A stretch of DNA of 64,000 nt from Cordilura impudica (taxonomy: Eukaryota; Arthropoda; Insecta; Diptera; Scathophagidae): the NCBI GenBank assembly GCA_963682025.1, contig OY821520.1, positions 87,155,465 to 87,219,464 on the forward strand, given 5' to 3'. The position numbers were made by a program, and so were the translations under genes. The stretch's first letter is position 1, and the number at the start of each line of letters is the position of its first letter. Under the pieces are notes generated by a model. That model did no database searches, had not been told where the DNA came from, and saw nothing but the letters and a program-made list of their open reading frames with translations. Positions 42,405 through 54,127 of this stretch are shown here, in pieces.

Positions 42405-42765
42405 TTATATATAAAATTCTTCTGTCGCGGTGTTTGTGGTAAAATTCCGCCGAAACGCCTTGACCGATTCTCATGAAATTTTGTGTGCATATTGGGTAGG
42501 TCTGAGAATCGGACAATGTTTATTTTTTTTTTTGATAGGGCCACGTGAGGGGTCCCCCCCAAAACAAAGTGAACTTTTAAAATCAGATATCTGGAGTACT
42601 ATGATAGCCATAAGTGCCACGCCCACTTGAGATATCAAAAAAAATACCTGTTGTATGTTTCTGAGACCTACCCAATATCCACACAAAATTTCATGAGAAT
42701 CGGTCAAGCCGTTTCGGAGGAGTTCAATTACAGAGACCGCGACACGAGAATTTTATATGTAAGAA
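42405..42765. mobile_element. ~360-bp inverted-repeat element
   Basis: Left CTTATATATAAAATTCTTC, TGTCGCGGTGTTTG, CGCCTTGACCGATTCTCATG; the right side has the inverted CATGAGAATCGGTCAAG, GACCGCGACACGAG, AATTTTATATGTAAG. Arms are ~105 bp. No coding content; the 66- and 78-codon frames on opposite strands mirror the arms. Confidence 0.75.
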
Positions 42766-42869
42766 GTTAAACTCTTCCTTTTTTTTATTTTTTTATTTTT
42801 TTATTTAGTGCGATTTGACTGCAATTCAGAACGTATGTATGTTTTATCATAAGAAATTTTTGTATGTAT

Positions 42870-43930
42870 AAATGGACCCGATAGATGGCGCTGGGGTAAA
42901 GTCATTTCGAATATTCTTATTTACGGTGCGATTTTACTGAAACTAAGAATGTACATATATGTATGTTAGGTGATGCCAAAAAATTTTTTGTTGGACCAGG
43001 TAGATGGCGCTGGCGTTCGAAAAATAATGAGTTGTCAAATTTATTTAAATTTTATAAGTTCCAAAATTCTAACCAAAAAGGAAGGAAAAATTGCATTAGC
43101 TATTGCTTTATCCGGAATAGCCGCACCATTATTGCTTTGTGGTCGTACAGCTCATTCCGCATTCAAACCACCGTTAAAAAAACATTCCGGCATGGCAAAA
43201 GTTCTGCAAAAATGCAATATTATTATTTGGGATGAATATAACATGGCTTACAAACATTCCTTAGAAGCACTACATAGAACTTTAAAAGATTTGAAAGGCA
43301 ATGAAAGACTTTTGGTGGAGCTCTCATTTTATTATCCATGATCCAACGGCTGACCAGTTTTCAAAACAACTACTTGGTTAAGTGAAAGAACTATTTAAGC
43401 CGCAAAAAATTTCGATGTCGATAATATTAATGTTATTATTCAGGACATGATTGATTCCGAAAGTGTTATTTGAAATCTATGGATAGTGTTGTTGAAGAAA
43501 ATGAAGCAGTCAATTATCCAACAGAATTTTTGAATTCACTTGATATGCCCGATCTACCTCCACATTTATTAAAATTAAAAGTTGGTTCTCCAATAATTTT
43601 GCTACGTAACCTCAACGCTCCGAGTCTGTGTAATGGAACCAGGTTAATTGTTGAGAGAATAATACCAAATGTTATTGAGGCCACAAAAATTCTTGCTGCC
43701 AAGAATTCCTATGATTCTTACCGACACACCGATAACATTCAAAAGACTACAATTTCCGAACAGATTGGGCTTTACCATGACCATCAATAAATCTCAAGGA
43801 CAATCATTGCAAATATGTGGTTTGGACCTCGAAAACAGTTGTTTCTCCCGTGTCGGAAAGCCAGCAAATTTATTAATTTACTGCTAGAATAAGGAAACTA
43901 AAAATATTGTTCACTCTTTTTAGAATTACA
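42870..43930 (+). pseudogene. Helitron Pif1-like helicase remnant
   Basis: Segments in order: a degenerate Walker A (DGAGVRK, normally GGTGKT) near 43005; GKIALAIALSGIAAPLL; GRTAHSAFKPPL; IIWDEYNMAYKHSLEALHRT (Walker B); frameshift; [39 protein letters not shown]; frameshift; [29 protein letters not shown]. The middle of the helicase and the HGQLYVA-type segment are deleted, and no Rep domain is present. A second Walker-A-like copy about 120 bp upstream suggests a local duplication. Inactive. Confidence 0.8.
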
Positions 43931-44244
43931 ATGATAGAACTATATTGGTCATTCTTATACATATGTATGTTACAATAAATATTTTAATTTTCATAAATAA
44001 AACATGTTTTTTTTAACAGTTTTAATATTAACAAATGCACAAACGTTTTTTTATATATATATATACAGATTCTAACTAAAATTAAAAATTCATTGAGGTC
44101 AAAAGAACGTTTGCCGGGTCCAGGTAGTATTTTTATAATTTCTTTTTCATTGTTTCTTCAAAACCAACACTGAAGAAAAATGGTACATAAAAAATGAGAA
44201 GTAAATTAATATTAAGCTGGAAAATGCAAGTTTTGTATTATTGT

Positions 44245-44691
44245 TTTCTTTTCAAATGAAATTTATTGAAGAAACTGAGAAGCATATTACAGATCAAACA
44301 GAAAGCAAAAAAGACTTAGTTTTGTGGAAAATATTTTCAAAAAGCATGAAAAAAAAAATTTTTTTTTCCAACATTTTGCTTCATAAGCACCACAAAACTT
44401 TTCTAAATCAATTTTTTTTAAAAAATTTTAGTTGTTGTTCAGGTCCCTAGCAATAATTTTGCTTTTACAGTTTGAAAAAATATCAATTAGGCGACGAGCT
44501 ATAGCCAAAAAACCGTATAAACAATATGCTGAAAATCGGCATTTGACTGCAAAGTTCGAAGGTCGATTAAAAAAAAATTCGAACTAATATAAACAAACGC
44601 CGCGATACCGGTCTTCTAATTTAGCCTCTATTTTCACCCCTCACTCTCAGAATAGACCTAACTTTTGCTAACCTGAATTTGTTCCACAGTG
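44245..44691 (-). repeat. Right inverted repeat (complete)
   Basis: Complement of the left arm and of the ends of the 0.67-kb element at 37.8 kb; ends in GTTCCACAGTG. Confidence 0.8.
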
Positions 44692-45779
44692 TTATTCTTT
44701 ACTCTTTTAACAAACTATCGAAGAATCTTGCTGCCCCGAAAAGCAGAAATAACTTCAACACAAAGACGCTGTTCGTATATAAAATTTTCTTGGCTAGGTA
44801 TTTTTCCACATTCATTTCTGTAAGTCGCAAACAGGGTTCAAGATAACCCAGGATAAAAAGAAAAAATCTTATAAAAAAAAAATTCAAGTAAACTTATTTA
44901 GGAGGGATGAGGTTACATTTTTTAATGAAATGTGTATTTGTAAAAGTTTTTGTTGCAAGTGAAAATTGTAATTTTTAATTTTTTCGGGATCAAACATCCT
45001 TCAAATAATCTTTTTTTTTTCTTTGGCGCACGTAGAAAAGTTGATAGTTTAACATATTAAAATGCCTGTTAGACTACAACAACCTAGGAATATGCCTTTT
45101 TTTATGAAAGCTTATAATGTGAAGTATTTTTTGTGATTTGTTTCAGATTTTTGCGGAAGAGGTTTAGAAGTCGCTAAAGTCGAATCATATCCAAAAATCG
45201 GGTTTTCCAGACATTTTTTGAGTTTAAATTATTACTTGGCTCATCTACGATTTTCTTTATTACAAAGTCAATATTTCAAAAGAAAAATGTTCAAACTTTA
45301 CTTTTCTGTGTAAAAATCATAAGTTTCCATAATTTTTTGGCTCATTTGGGTACCCTTAATAACATTTATTCGCAAATTTTGCATAAATTTTGAAAGTAAT
45401 GCTTTGTAGCTTTTAAAATTTCTATCAAAGTTAAAAAACTAATAACGCAGTTTAACAGGCGGATAAATTTTGAGTGATCCTGAGGAAAATATTTTGAATT
45501 TGCTCTTACCATTCCAAAGTTATACCCTTTTTACGGTTTGTACCCATTTTGTGAAACTAAAAATATTCTAAGTTGTTCGCCAGTTATGCATCGGACTTGG
45601 TTTAATGTTATTTTTAATTTTTTTCTTTTCAAATATTAAATATGGGTGATTTTTTATTCTGTTTCAATGAGAGTCAATACGGTTAATGTTGAAATTTTTT
45701 GGAAAAAACTCTAGGCTGGTTACTTTTCATTCCCAAAATAAATTTATAAAAAAATTTTTTTGCTTTGCAATTATTTATT
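44692..45779. other. AT-rich non-coding stretch
   Basis: A block near 44735 (CCGAAAAGCAGAAATAAC) recurs near 6152. Otherwise nothing recognised. Confidence 0.35.
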
Positions 45780-46070
45780 AGAGCTCTTACGATGTAGTTT
45801 TATGCCTTGCAACAAATTCTGGAAGTCTACTTCAGAAATTGTGACATTAATATAATAATGAGCCAAGACCAGCCACGTTCTGCGACATCATTTACCACGT
45901 GCAATTGCTGAACTCTCTTTTTTGCTTCACTAGAAGATTTGTTGTTATGCCAATTTTCCGGATCTGTTTGTAAAAAATCAACAGATATGTTGCAGGCTTC
46001 AAAAAAGGTTAGGCTGGCTTCGGGTATTAAATCTATATCATGTTTATAGTGATTTTAAATTAAAATTTAA
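45780..46070 (-). pseudogene. Fragment of an uncharacterised transposon protein
   Basis: The minus-strand frame near 46030-45850 reads FFEACNISVDFLQTDPENW and AKKRVQQLHVVNDVAERG. The VVNDVAERG motif is one I associate with uncharacterised transposon proteins of insects and cnidarians. Only about 70 codons remain. Confidence 0.5.
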
Positions 46071-46228
46071 GTTTACTTGGTGGAAATAAATATTAAAACA
46101 GAAAAAAAAAATATAAATAATTTTTTAACACCTACGTTGTGCTTCGTTGGTTTTAATAATTTTTTCCGTAACGAAAAAACTTTCAGCACCGGTCTAATTG
46201 TATCTATACTCTCGTCGATTTAAAAATC

Positions 46229-46573
46229 ATGTCTAAAAAAATACCTTTGATTATAAACTTTAAACATATTTCATTAAATAACAACCAACAACAAAATTTT
46301 TCTCCCCTTTTAACCCAAATCACCTCCTCTTATAGCCGCAAACAAAAATCCATAAAATTTATCCTGTCAACGACTTCGTCAACCAGATTTTCAATTGCTG
46401 CTGTAACTGTTCTAGATTGTGTATTTGCTTGTTGCTTGTTCGGTTTGATGGCTATTTACTTATGGTCTTTCATATTTTATAGGGTGCTTAATTTCAAGTA
46501 CCCTTTACGTTGTGTCATAATAGAAGAAATAACAGAAAAAAAAACACATTATAAAACGGTGTTAAAAAAATAA
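46229..46573 (+). CDS. Possible 114-codon membrane peptide
   Basis: An ATG frame with one hydrophobic segment VLDCVFACCLFGLMAIYLW (~residues 60-80) between a polar, Asn/Gln-rich N-terminus and a Lys-rich end. No family recognised. The base composition is like its surroundings and there is no clear promoter, so chance is a real alternative. Confidence 0.2.
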   Translation: MSKKIPLIINFKHISLNNNQQQNFSPLLTQITSSYSRKQKSIKFILSTTSSTRFSIAAVTVLDCVFACCLFGLMAIYLWSFIFYRVLNFKYPLRCVIIEEITEKKTHYKTVLKK

Positions 46574-47054
46574 GAACTTAAGGGAGCAGAAGCATAATAT
46601 CCCGTATAAAGGCGTAAAAGAAAAATGTTTTTTTACGATAAACTTTTGCAACATGCCTTGCAATATTGCACAATATCGCACCCCGTTCTGCGATGTTGTT
46701 TTTATCATGATATACATATATATTTTTTATTTTTATTATTAAGCCTTACTAAAAGACTCATAACAGTCAATGTAGTAGTCTATGAAATTTTATATGCTTG
46801 ACGAGCTTCAAGATAATAAACAGAAGCCCTCATAGACAATACAAACAATAAATAGAAAAAAGAGCAAAATACAGATAACATTTAGATAAAATATTACATC
46901 AGAAAAATAGGGTTGCAGTAAAAAACAAACAAATAGATTGTTGTACTTACATTTTATTACATACGGAAATTCTTACTGACATAATATTTAGTTAGAACAC
47001 AAAAGAAAAACTGTTGCATTTAGAGAAAATGTTTGTTGGAATTACAAGAATTAG
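46574..47054. other. AT-rich non-coding stretch
   Basis: No repeats or frames recognised. Confidence 0.4.
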
Positions 47055-49712
47055 TTTTTTATACCCTCCACTCCAGTGTGCAGAGGGTATATATAAGTTT
47101 GTCATTCCATTTGTAATAATTAGAAAAAAAATGTTGGACCCCATAAAATATATATATTTGTGATCCTTATAACAACCGGAGTTGATATAGCGATGTCCGT
47201 CTGTCCGTCTGTGGAAATCACGATGACGGCATCAATCGGGCAGCTAAGGTGCTGGTTGACATAAAAATGAAAAGTACGCTGTTTAAAATCTTTCAAATCG
47301 GTCGATTAAGGCCCGAGATCTTAATGAAGAATAAAAAAAATTCTTGAAAAAATATATAATTTTCTATGTTGTTTTTGTCACGATCACGCCCTTAATAGTG
47401 CAGCTACAGTGATCGTTTTTAGTGAGAATAATTCAGCAAATTCAAGGGAAGATTTCTATTTCAAAAATCATTAAAATTGGTGGAACAGGTCCAGGGAAAT
47501 CTCTGAAAAAGTAAAAAAAAAAAATGAAATACATGATGTTTCTATATTGTTCTTGTTGTTATTCTAAATGTTGTGTTGTTGTCATAGCTGGAGTTGTTGT
47601 TTTTGTGGTCGTTGTGGTAATAATATAATTTTTTTATTAACTCTGGTAGAAAACTTTAAAAGCTTCCATTGTTTTGGCATCACTAAAAAAAATTGTTAGA
47701 TCATTTCTGTTATAAACACGAGCCTGCCTGCAAAATTTCAGATCGAATGGGTTACGGGAGTTAATATAGAGGGAGTAAAACTTCACCGACATATAAAGGA
47801 AATAATGTTAAAATACCTAGTTGTTAATAAAAAAACAAAGTAAATTTAACAAAAAAAAATTTTTATGTATATATTTATTTAAAGAGAAAAACACAAAAAT
47901 AACGTTTGATGTTGTATTTTTTGTGTGTAATATTTACGTATACATACATAAACATATTAAATAATACAAATATTCCGTTTTACCCCCAAAATATCTGATT
48001 GCGATTACATCTAATTTTTAAAAATGGTTTATAATTACTAAAGCATTGTTATTCACATAAATACAAAATTTCACTTTTTAAATTTTCCATTCAAATTTAA
48101 AAAAATATCAATTCTAAAAACTGGAATTAAAAATATCCAATTATAAATTACAATTAATTGAATTTCAGAAAAGCATATCAAAACGTCGCAAATTATAATT
48201 TTATTTTAAATTTAGAAGACATCAATTGCATCTTTAATATATAAAATTTATTCGTTAAACACAAATTGTTTACATTTAAAAAATTTTTACATTTAAAAAA
48301 AATATTGACATTCAGGAGAAAGTAATAGCTTTTCAGTACCGCGATTCAGTAACTTCTTTTAACGATAGTCGAATCGTAAAAAAAAAAAAAGCAAAATTAT
48401 CAGTAAAATTTTTAAACGATATTCGCTATTGTTAAACTCAGCTGTTGCTGTTGTCTAAACGACAACCATTTTTGTGTTGTTTATTCAATCGATAAGAACT
48501 TAAATTTTTATGTTGAATTGTCGTCATACATAAACAAAAATCATAAAATAGTGAAAATATTTTGCTTTTATTAAAAAACCTTTTTATATAAATAAAAAAA
48601 TTAAATAGCATATTCAATTCATTATTTCATTTTCAAATAAATAAACAGAAATATTAGTAAAAAAAAAATAAAGATATTAAACATAAACATAAAATCATCC
48701 TGTCAAACACGAACTAATTTGTTTTTTCTATTCTTCTTTGTGTTTTTCGCTTATTTTGACAGAGATGCCACTCGTTTACAATTTAAACAAATAGAAAAAC
48801 AGATTTGTCGACTGTCGGCAAGATGTATGTACTTAGTGAATCACTTAATCCTTAGTGCAAACAACAATAGCTGTCGATATATTTTGCGATTGTAAGATCG
48901 TTGAAATTGAAATTTACAGAATCGCACTACAGAAAACATTAATTTAAATTCAATGAATTTTGGAAAACGTCAAACGATATTTAAGAATTGCGAACATAAA
49001 AACTGTTACATAAGTAAACGTAATTTGATGAGAATGTTATTTTTTATATATAAATTTTCACAATTTTTTTTGGATGAAAATTTGAAGTTTTTCTGAAATT
49101 AAAGATAACAAATTATTTTATTTAAAATGTTTGGGACATTTGGTTTTTTGTGTTTGGCATCCCTAATTTGAATATTTATTATTATAAATTTATTATTTAT
49201 GTTTTCCAAATAGGGCAATATTTTAATAAAAAAAGTTGAGAGATTTTTTTTTGTTTTTGGTTATTATTTTGTTACTCCATCCGACCTATATGACCGCAAT
49301 GAAGAAATATTTGGCCAGTTAAAAGAAACTATACAGCAGTCACCAATTAGCACGATTTAATGCATATAGCCACCCTACACAACCATTAACTTTGCAATGG
49401 AGGTTAAGGCGAGCTATTTAATTAGCAAAAGCTAAATTAAACGAGAAGTTATGTCATATAACCGGAAACGTATGCATATAGGTATATAACCTAAATGCAT
49501 GCCGATCAGCAACCACGATGACCAAAAAGCAAACACCGAAATAAATTCAAAATAATAGATGAGACGAAAACGAATCCAAAGAATTTTGCTGAAATAATTT
49601 GGTATTAAGTTTAACAAATTGTTTACTTTTTTATTAACATTTATTATCAAGACTCAAACCGAGGTGGAGGGTATCAAAGATTCGGCACAGCCGAATTTAA
49701 CACTCTTACTTG
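47055..49712 (+). mobile_element. Second DINE/mini-me-like family, long copy
   Basis: 5' end TATACCCTCCACTCCAGTG with GTTTGTCATTCCATTTGTAA and GATGTCCGTCTGTCCGTCTG; 3' end GGTGGAGGGTATCAAAGATT, hairpin ATTCGGCACAGCCGAAT and CACTCTTACTTG. The order (ATACCCT start, GTCY microsatellite, inverted subterminal repeat, hairpin, CTTACTTG) is that of copies A-J with different sequence. 47820-49250 is A-rich without frames, so the 2.65-kb span may include later insertions or two recombined copies. Confidence 0.65.
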
Positions 49713-50084
49713 TTTTTTATTAATTCTGAACACATTTACTACTCAATACAAAATGGAAGCGTTTTATACTATACTAGGCAACAAAAAAATATTGGAATAT
49801 CTGCTCTTCAAATGCGAATATATTTATTTTATGTATTGTGGCCCGCTGAAAACAAAATTCCAATAAACTAATTTTTATGGACAAGATTTTGTAATATTTT
49901 AATCGTATAAACATTGTTTCAATATGATATAAGTATTTAAGTGAAATTGGCAGAAATATTAAATAACAATTATTTTTTTTCAAATTTGATAGATGTGGAA
50001 AAATCGGGAAAAATGTAAATAGAGAAACGCTGATAATTTTATTATCTCTCTCGCAAAGCCTGCAAACATATAATGATATCTATA
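49713..50084. other. AT-rich non-coding stretch
   Basis: A 69-codon frame at 49774-49983 has no support. Confidence 0.4.
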
Positions 50085-50400
50085 ATATTAATAGGCAAGG
50101 CGATTTCTTGTGACCGATGGAAGTTTCACAGTTTTACCCCGATTTCGACAAAAAAACCTATCATTTGAAAGGAATTTCTTTTTAGCTGTTCTCCAGATTT
50201 ACCAATTTTCATCGTCTGGAACATTTTTTTGCAGTTATGATCGTTTATAGTTGTTACTAACACATACATAAAATTATACAATGCTATGTGTGTGTTTATT
50301 AAATTTGTTAATGTGTTTGGGTTAATATGTTGTGTTTGTTTTCTTCATTTCAAATGAGTTGAATTGTGATGCATGCCTTTAGGGTCTTTATTAAATGAAA
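50085..50400. repeat. Fragment of the ~340-bp dispersed repeat
   Basis: Shares TTAATAGGCAAGGCGATTTC, ACAATGCTATGTGTGTG, TTAATGTGTTTG and CCTTTAGGGTCTTTATT with 38470-39005. DINE copy E begins directly after TTAAATGAAA. Confidence 0.7.
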
Positions 50401-51209
50401 CAAGTAAGAAAATTATAGTCGGTCTAGACCGACTATACGGTACCATATGCCATGCGTTTAGAGACCCTATCTCTCAGGCCCAACTAACTGGATATAGAAA
50501 ATAAGCATAAACCAAATTTGAGTGGGATTTTTATTAATTTTTTCGGCTGCAGATATGAAAAAGTTCATACCAGATGCTATATCAATATGGGGACTAGGCC
50601 CAAAAATTAACCGATCCTGACCATGTTTGGTAAAGTCTCTTGTATTTTGCAAAAATATATACAAACAAAATTTGAGAAGAATCAGTCAATATTTTTGTTT
50701 TTTGATAGATTTTAGTGAAGATCGGGAAGCGGCTCTATATGGGGCCTATGACTAACAGTTGTCCAATAGGGATCATTTTTGGACTACTGATTAATGGATG
50801 TAATATATACATACAAACCCAATTTGACTAAGATTTGTATGATAATTTGGATCTTATGGCAATATATGTTGATTTCAGAGGTGTCATTTGTATGGGGGCT
50901 AGGTCTGAACATGTTCCGATTCTCACCAATTTCAATAGTGTTCATCCCATGGCCGGTGCTGTATTTACTAGGAGACTAGGTCGAAAAATAGACCGATCAT
51001 GAGTGTCAATATCATAAGCGCTATTTGTTAGGGGGCTATGTCTAAACATGCACCAATTTTCACCAGTTTCAATAGCATTCGTCCTACAGCTAATAGAAGC
51101 TTAATTGCAAAATTTCTTACAAAATATACTCATATCTGAGTTTACCAGTATAACAGGTTCAGAACAAAATCATTATACTCTGATCACCTAGTGTTATAAC
51201 ATATAAGAA
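50401..51209 (-). mobile_element. DINE-1/mini-me-like element, copy E (chimeric)
   Basis: The left part, with perfect hairpin and CAAGTAAG, is typical to about 50953. It then jumps back to an earlier, more diverged segment (GGAGACTAGGTCGAAAAATA) and continues to a degenerate end CACCTAGTGTTATAACATATA, with the GTCC microsatellite missing. Looks like recombination between two subfamilies. Confidence 0.75.
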
Positions 51210-51487
51210 GTGTGGTTTTGATATTTTTATATAAAATAAACGTAATATATCTATGTATCTATCCCTTGATAATAATTTCATTTCATTGCAGAGCTGCTGG
51301 CTATGCGCTAGAGATCACATAGTTGCTGATTTGTTTCGAACTTGACTTTTTTTCAATTTACTGCATTTTCAAAAATTAAATTTTGGTCGCTAAAACATTT
51401 TTTTTTTAAATGTTTCTGCCTATTGTGTTTAAAATACTAATTTAATTTGAGAATTGTGTTTGTAAAATTTATAACACTTTTGATATG
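51210..51487. other. AT-rich non-coding stretch
   Basis: Nothing recognised. Confidence 0.35.
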
Positions 51488-51990
51488 CGAGGGCGGATCA
51501 AGGAGTCCGTGACATTTTGCAAAAAAAAAAAAATATTTTGCAACATAATCTCCTTTTAGCTCAATACACTTAGATCAACTTTTCTCCAATTTCTGTATTC
51601 CTTTCAAAAAAATAGGATTTTTCAAGGTACATAAAATAGGCATTTGTTTGATTAATAATTTTATCGTTGGAGCTAAATCTCTTTCCACCGAGCCATTTCT
51701 TTAAGTTTGGAAATAGGAAATAGTCACTGCGGGCTAAATCCGGAGAATATGGCGGATGAGGTACCAATTGGTAGCCCAATTCATGGAATTTTGCCATTGC
51801 CTTTGAAGTTGTCACACTATTATGTTAATGGTCAATTGAGAGCAAACGCGGCACCCATCTTGCAGACAGCTTTCTTAAACCCAACTGATCATTTAAAATC
51901 GAAACCAAACTATCATATGAAAAAAACACGCGGTTGTTTATTTTGAACAGCTGTCAAATGCAAAGTAAATGAAGGGAGCAGTGTTGCATT
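51488..51990 (-). pseudogene. Internally deleted mariner
   Basis: CGAGGGCGGATCAAGGAGTC at 51488 looks like a mariner terminus. The minus frame 51815-51570 reads TTSKAMAKFHELG, LVPHPPYSPDLARSDYFLFP, NLKKWLGGKRFSS and TNAYF: the third catalytic Asp region and C-terminus. Just upstream, LNDQLGLRKLSARWVPRLL belongs to the N-terminal third, so the middle of the transposase, with the first two Asp, is deleted. SETMAR/mariner-type lineage, distinct from the NKQN-type relics elsewhere. Confidence 0.75.
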
Positions 51991-52075
51991 TCATATAACT
52001 ACGAGGGAAGTTGGAAAAGTCACACCTTCTGATAAGTGATACTACTTTGGAAAAAAAGAATGTAAAGGAAACAAA

Positions 52076-52150
52076 CAAGTTAGAGTGTTAAATTCGGCTA
52101 TGCCGAATCTTTGATACCATCCACCTGCATCTTAGACTCTATATTACAAA
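52076..52150 (-). mobile_element. 3' end fragment of the second DINE-like family
   Basis: CAAGTTAGAGTGTTAAATTC, hairpin ATTCGGCTATGCCGAAT, GATACCATCCACCTG: the inverted counterpart of the end at 49660-49712. Confidence 0.7.
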
Positions 52151-52467
52151 CAATGTTTGTTACGGCTAACGCTTAAAAGCTGTTGGCGATATTGAAACTT
52201 AAAACTAAGTTAATTGCTTTTCGGGTTGGCCAGTTTCTGTTATAATTCTTGTTGTAAAAACCAATGTCTGAAAAATTTTATTATTTTTCTCTCACTAGAG
52301 TGGAAACACTACTCAACAATGAAATTCATTATTTAATTATTTAATGCAGCCCAAAGTTTGATCCCTATAAGAATATTTTGAGACTTAGAAGTCATAAAAT
52401 AATTAAAAACGAAAAATTATTCTTCGCTAAAAATAATGATATAATATTGAATAAAATTTAAAATTTG
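52151..52467. other. Non-coding stretch
   Basis: Nothing recognised; may be interior of the second DINE-like family fragment. Confidence 0.35.
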
Positions 52468-54030
52468 TATACCCTATACCACTATGTGGTTTGGGTATAA
52501 TGACTTTGTGCTGCTATTTGTAACTACCACGAATATTTGGCCTAGACCCATCTTTTATTATACCGATCGACTCAGAATCACTTTCTTTTTCGATTTAGCG
52601 ATGTCCGTCTCTCAATCCGTACGTCCGTCCGTCCTTCTGTGTGTCCATGTAAACTAGCAATCAGACTACAGGTCGCAAATATTTTTTTTTTGTTTATTTA
52701 AATTGCAATCTATCTACATATATACGATAGTAAGCAAGTTTGATGAAAATCTAATAATAACATTTGTAGTTGTACTCCAGAAAGTACAACTATAAGTTCA
52801 GAAAATAAATTTAAATTTACTAATAAATTTAAAATATTTACATTTGTAACATAAATTTAACTTATATTTAACTAACAAGATTTAAATATTCTTACAGTAC
52901 TTACATATAAACAATATACAAATATAAAACAAACAAAAAATTGATTGTTAACAAATATTTAATTTCGAAAAGGAAGGTCTAAGATGTGGTATCTTTTCAG
53001 TCTATGCAATCCATTTAAGTCGTCCAGTAATGCAATAGCTAGAGGGTTAACAGGGTCACTAAGTCTAGTCAAATATTTCTCACATAAAGTTTTTATTACT
53101 TCCTTAACAGTTTGAATTTTAAGGTCGTTATGTATTGCTTCGTTTGTAATAGACCCATGGAGCTTGAACAAATAGTCTTAGAGTGTTGGATTGATATCAT
53201 TGAAGTATCTCAATGTTTGAGTTGCTTGTGGTTCCCCAGAGTTGTACGCCGTAGGTCCATACAGGTTTCGAAATTGCTTTATAAAGTCTTAATTTATTTT
53301 CTATATTCAGTTGTGATTTTGGACCGAGTAACCAGAAAAGTTTTCTATTTTTCATGTTTAAATGTTGCCTTTTGGCTTTTATGTGTTGCTTCCATGTTAG
53401 ACGATGATCCATGTGCGTTCCAAAGTTCGCAGATATGAACATATTTTGATGCAATTTGGAATATAAGGTTTTGTTGCTCACAAAATGAACGCTATCGAAA
53501 TGGTGAAATTTGGTCCATTTTCAGCCCTACTCCCCCTAAAAATGACCCTTATGAAATCGACATAAATTGCCATAAGATCAAAATTATCGTATAGATCTCA
53601 GTCAACTTGGGTTTTTATGTGTTTATTATATCCATTAATCATAAGTAAAAAAATAATCACTAAAGGACAATTCTTAGTCAAGGGCCCCATATGGAGCTGC
53701 TTCCCGACTTTCACATAAATTTATCAACAAACCAAAATATTGCACAGATTGTTTTCAAATTTAGTTTGTTTATATATTTTTTCAAAATATAAGTAAATTT
53801 ACCAAATATGGTCAGGATCGGTCCATTTTTCGACCTAGTCCCCATATAAATATAGCACCCCATATGAACTTTTCCATATCTGCAGCCAAAAAAATTAATA
53901 ACAATGCCGCTTAAATTTGGTTTATACTTATCTTCTATATAGAATTAGTTGGACCGAAGAGAGAGGGTCTCTAAACCATTGTATAGGGTATCGTAAAGTC
54001 GGCCTAGACTGACTATAATTTTCTTACTTG
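52468..54030 (+). mobile_element. DINE-1/mini-me-like element, copy F (interrupted)
   Basis: Starts TATACCCTATACCACT at 52468 and ends CTTACTTG at 54030. The GTCC array is eroded and the hairpin has mismatches (GTCGGCCTAGACTGAC), so this copy is older. Split by a Jockey-like insertion at 52683-53426. Confidence 0.85.
52683..53426 (-). mobile_element. 5'-truncated Jockey-like retrotransposon
   Basis: Flanked by TCGCAAATAT (52673-52682) and TCGCAGATAT (53427-53436), a 10-bp target duplication with one mismatch; removing it restores the DINE sequence. The T-run at 52683 is the complement of a poly-A tail. The minus-strand coding remnant reads DHRLTWKQHI, KLRLYKAISKPVWTYGVQLW, then after a frameshift NEAIHNDLKIQTVKEVIK and LHRLKRYHILDLPFRN before the stop at 52959. 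This is the C-terminal end of a Jockey-clade ORF2. Confidence 0.85.
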
Positions 54031-54127
54031 TTTTTATATGAGTTGGCTAGAATATGCTAAATTGAAGATACATATTAATAATAAAAAAAAATTGGAAATA
54101 ATTTAAAGTCACCCAATTTAGATTTAA

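Larger units (their letters stand above)
41102..44691 (+). mobile_element. 3.6-kb transposon with ~450-bp inverted repeats
   Basis: Right arm 44245-44691 ends GAATTTGTTCCACAGTG; left arm 41102-41405 matches it inverted but has lost its outer ~145 bp. The interior holds a spliced ORF of the same family as the pseudogene at 32.4-33.8 kb, an inverted-repeat insert and a Helitron helicase remnant. I infer that the spliced gene is the element's own and the Helitron is a later insertion. Confidence 0.7.

Noticed and set aside
52000..52030. Right terminal repeat for the mariner at 51488
   Set aside because: ACGAGGGAAGTTGGAAAAG is in the same orientation as the left terminus, not inverted, so it more likely starts another truncated element.
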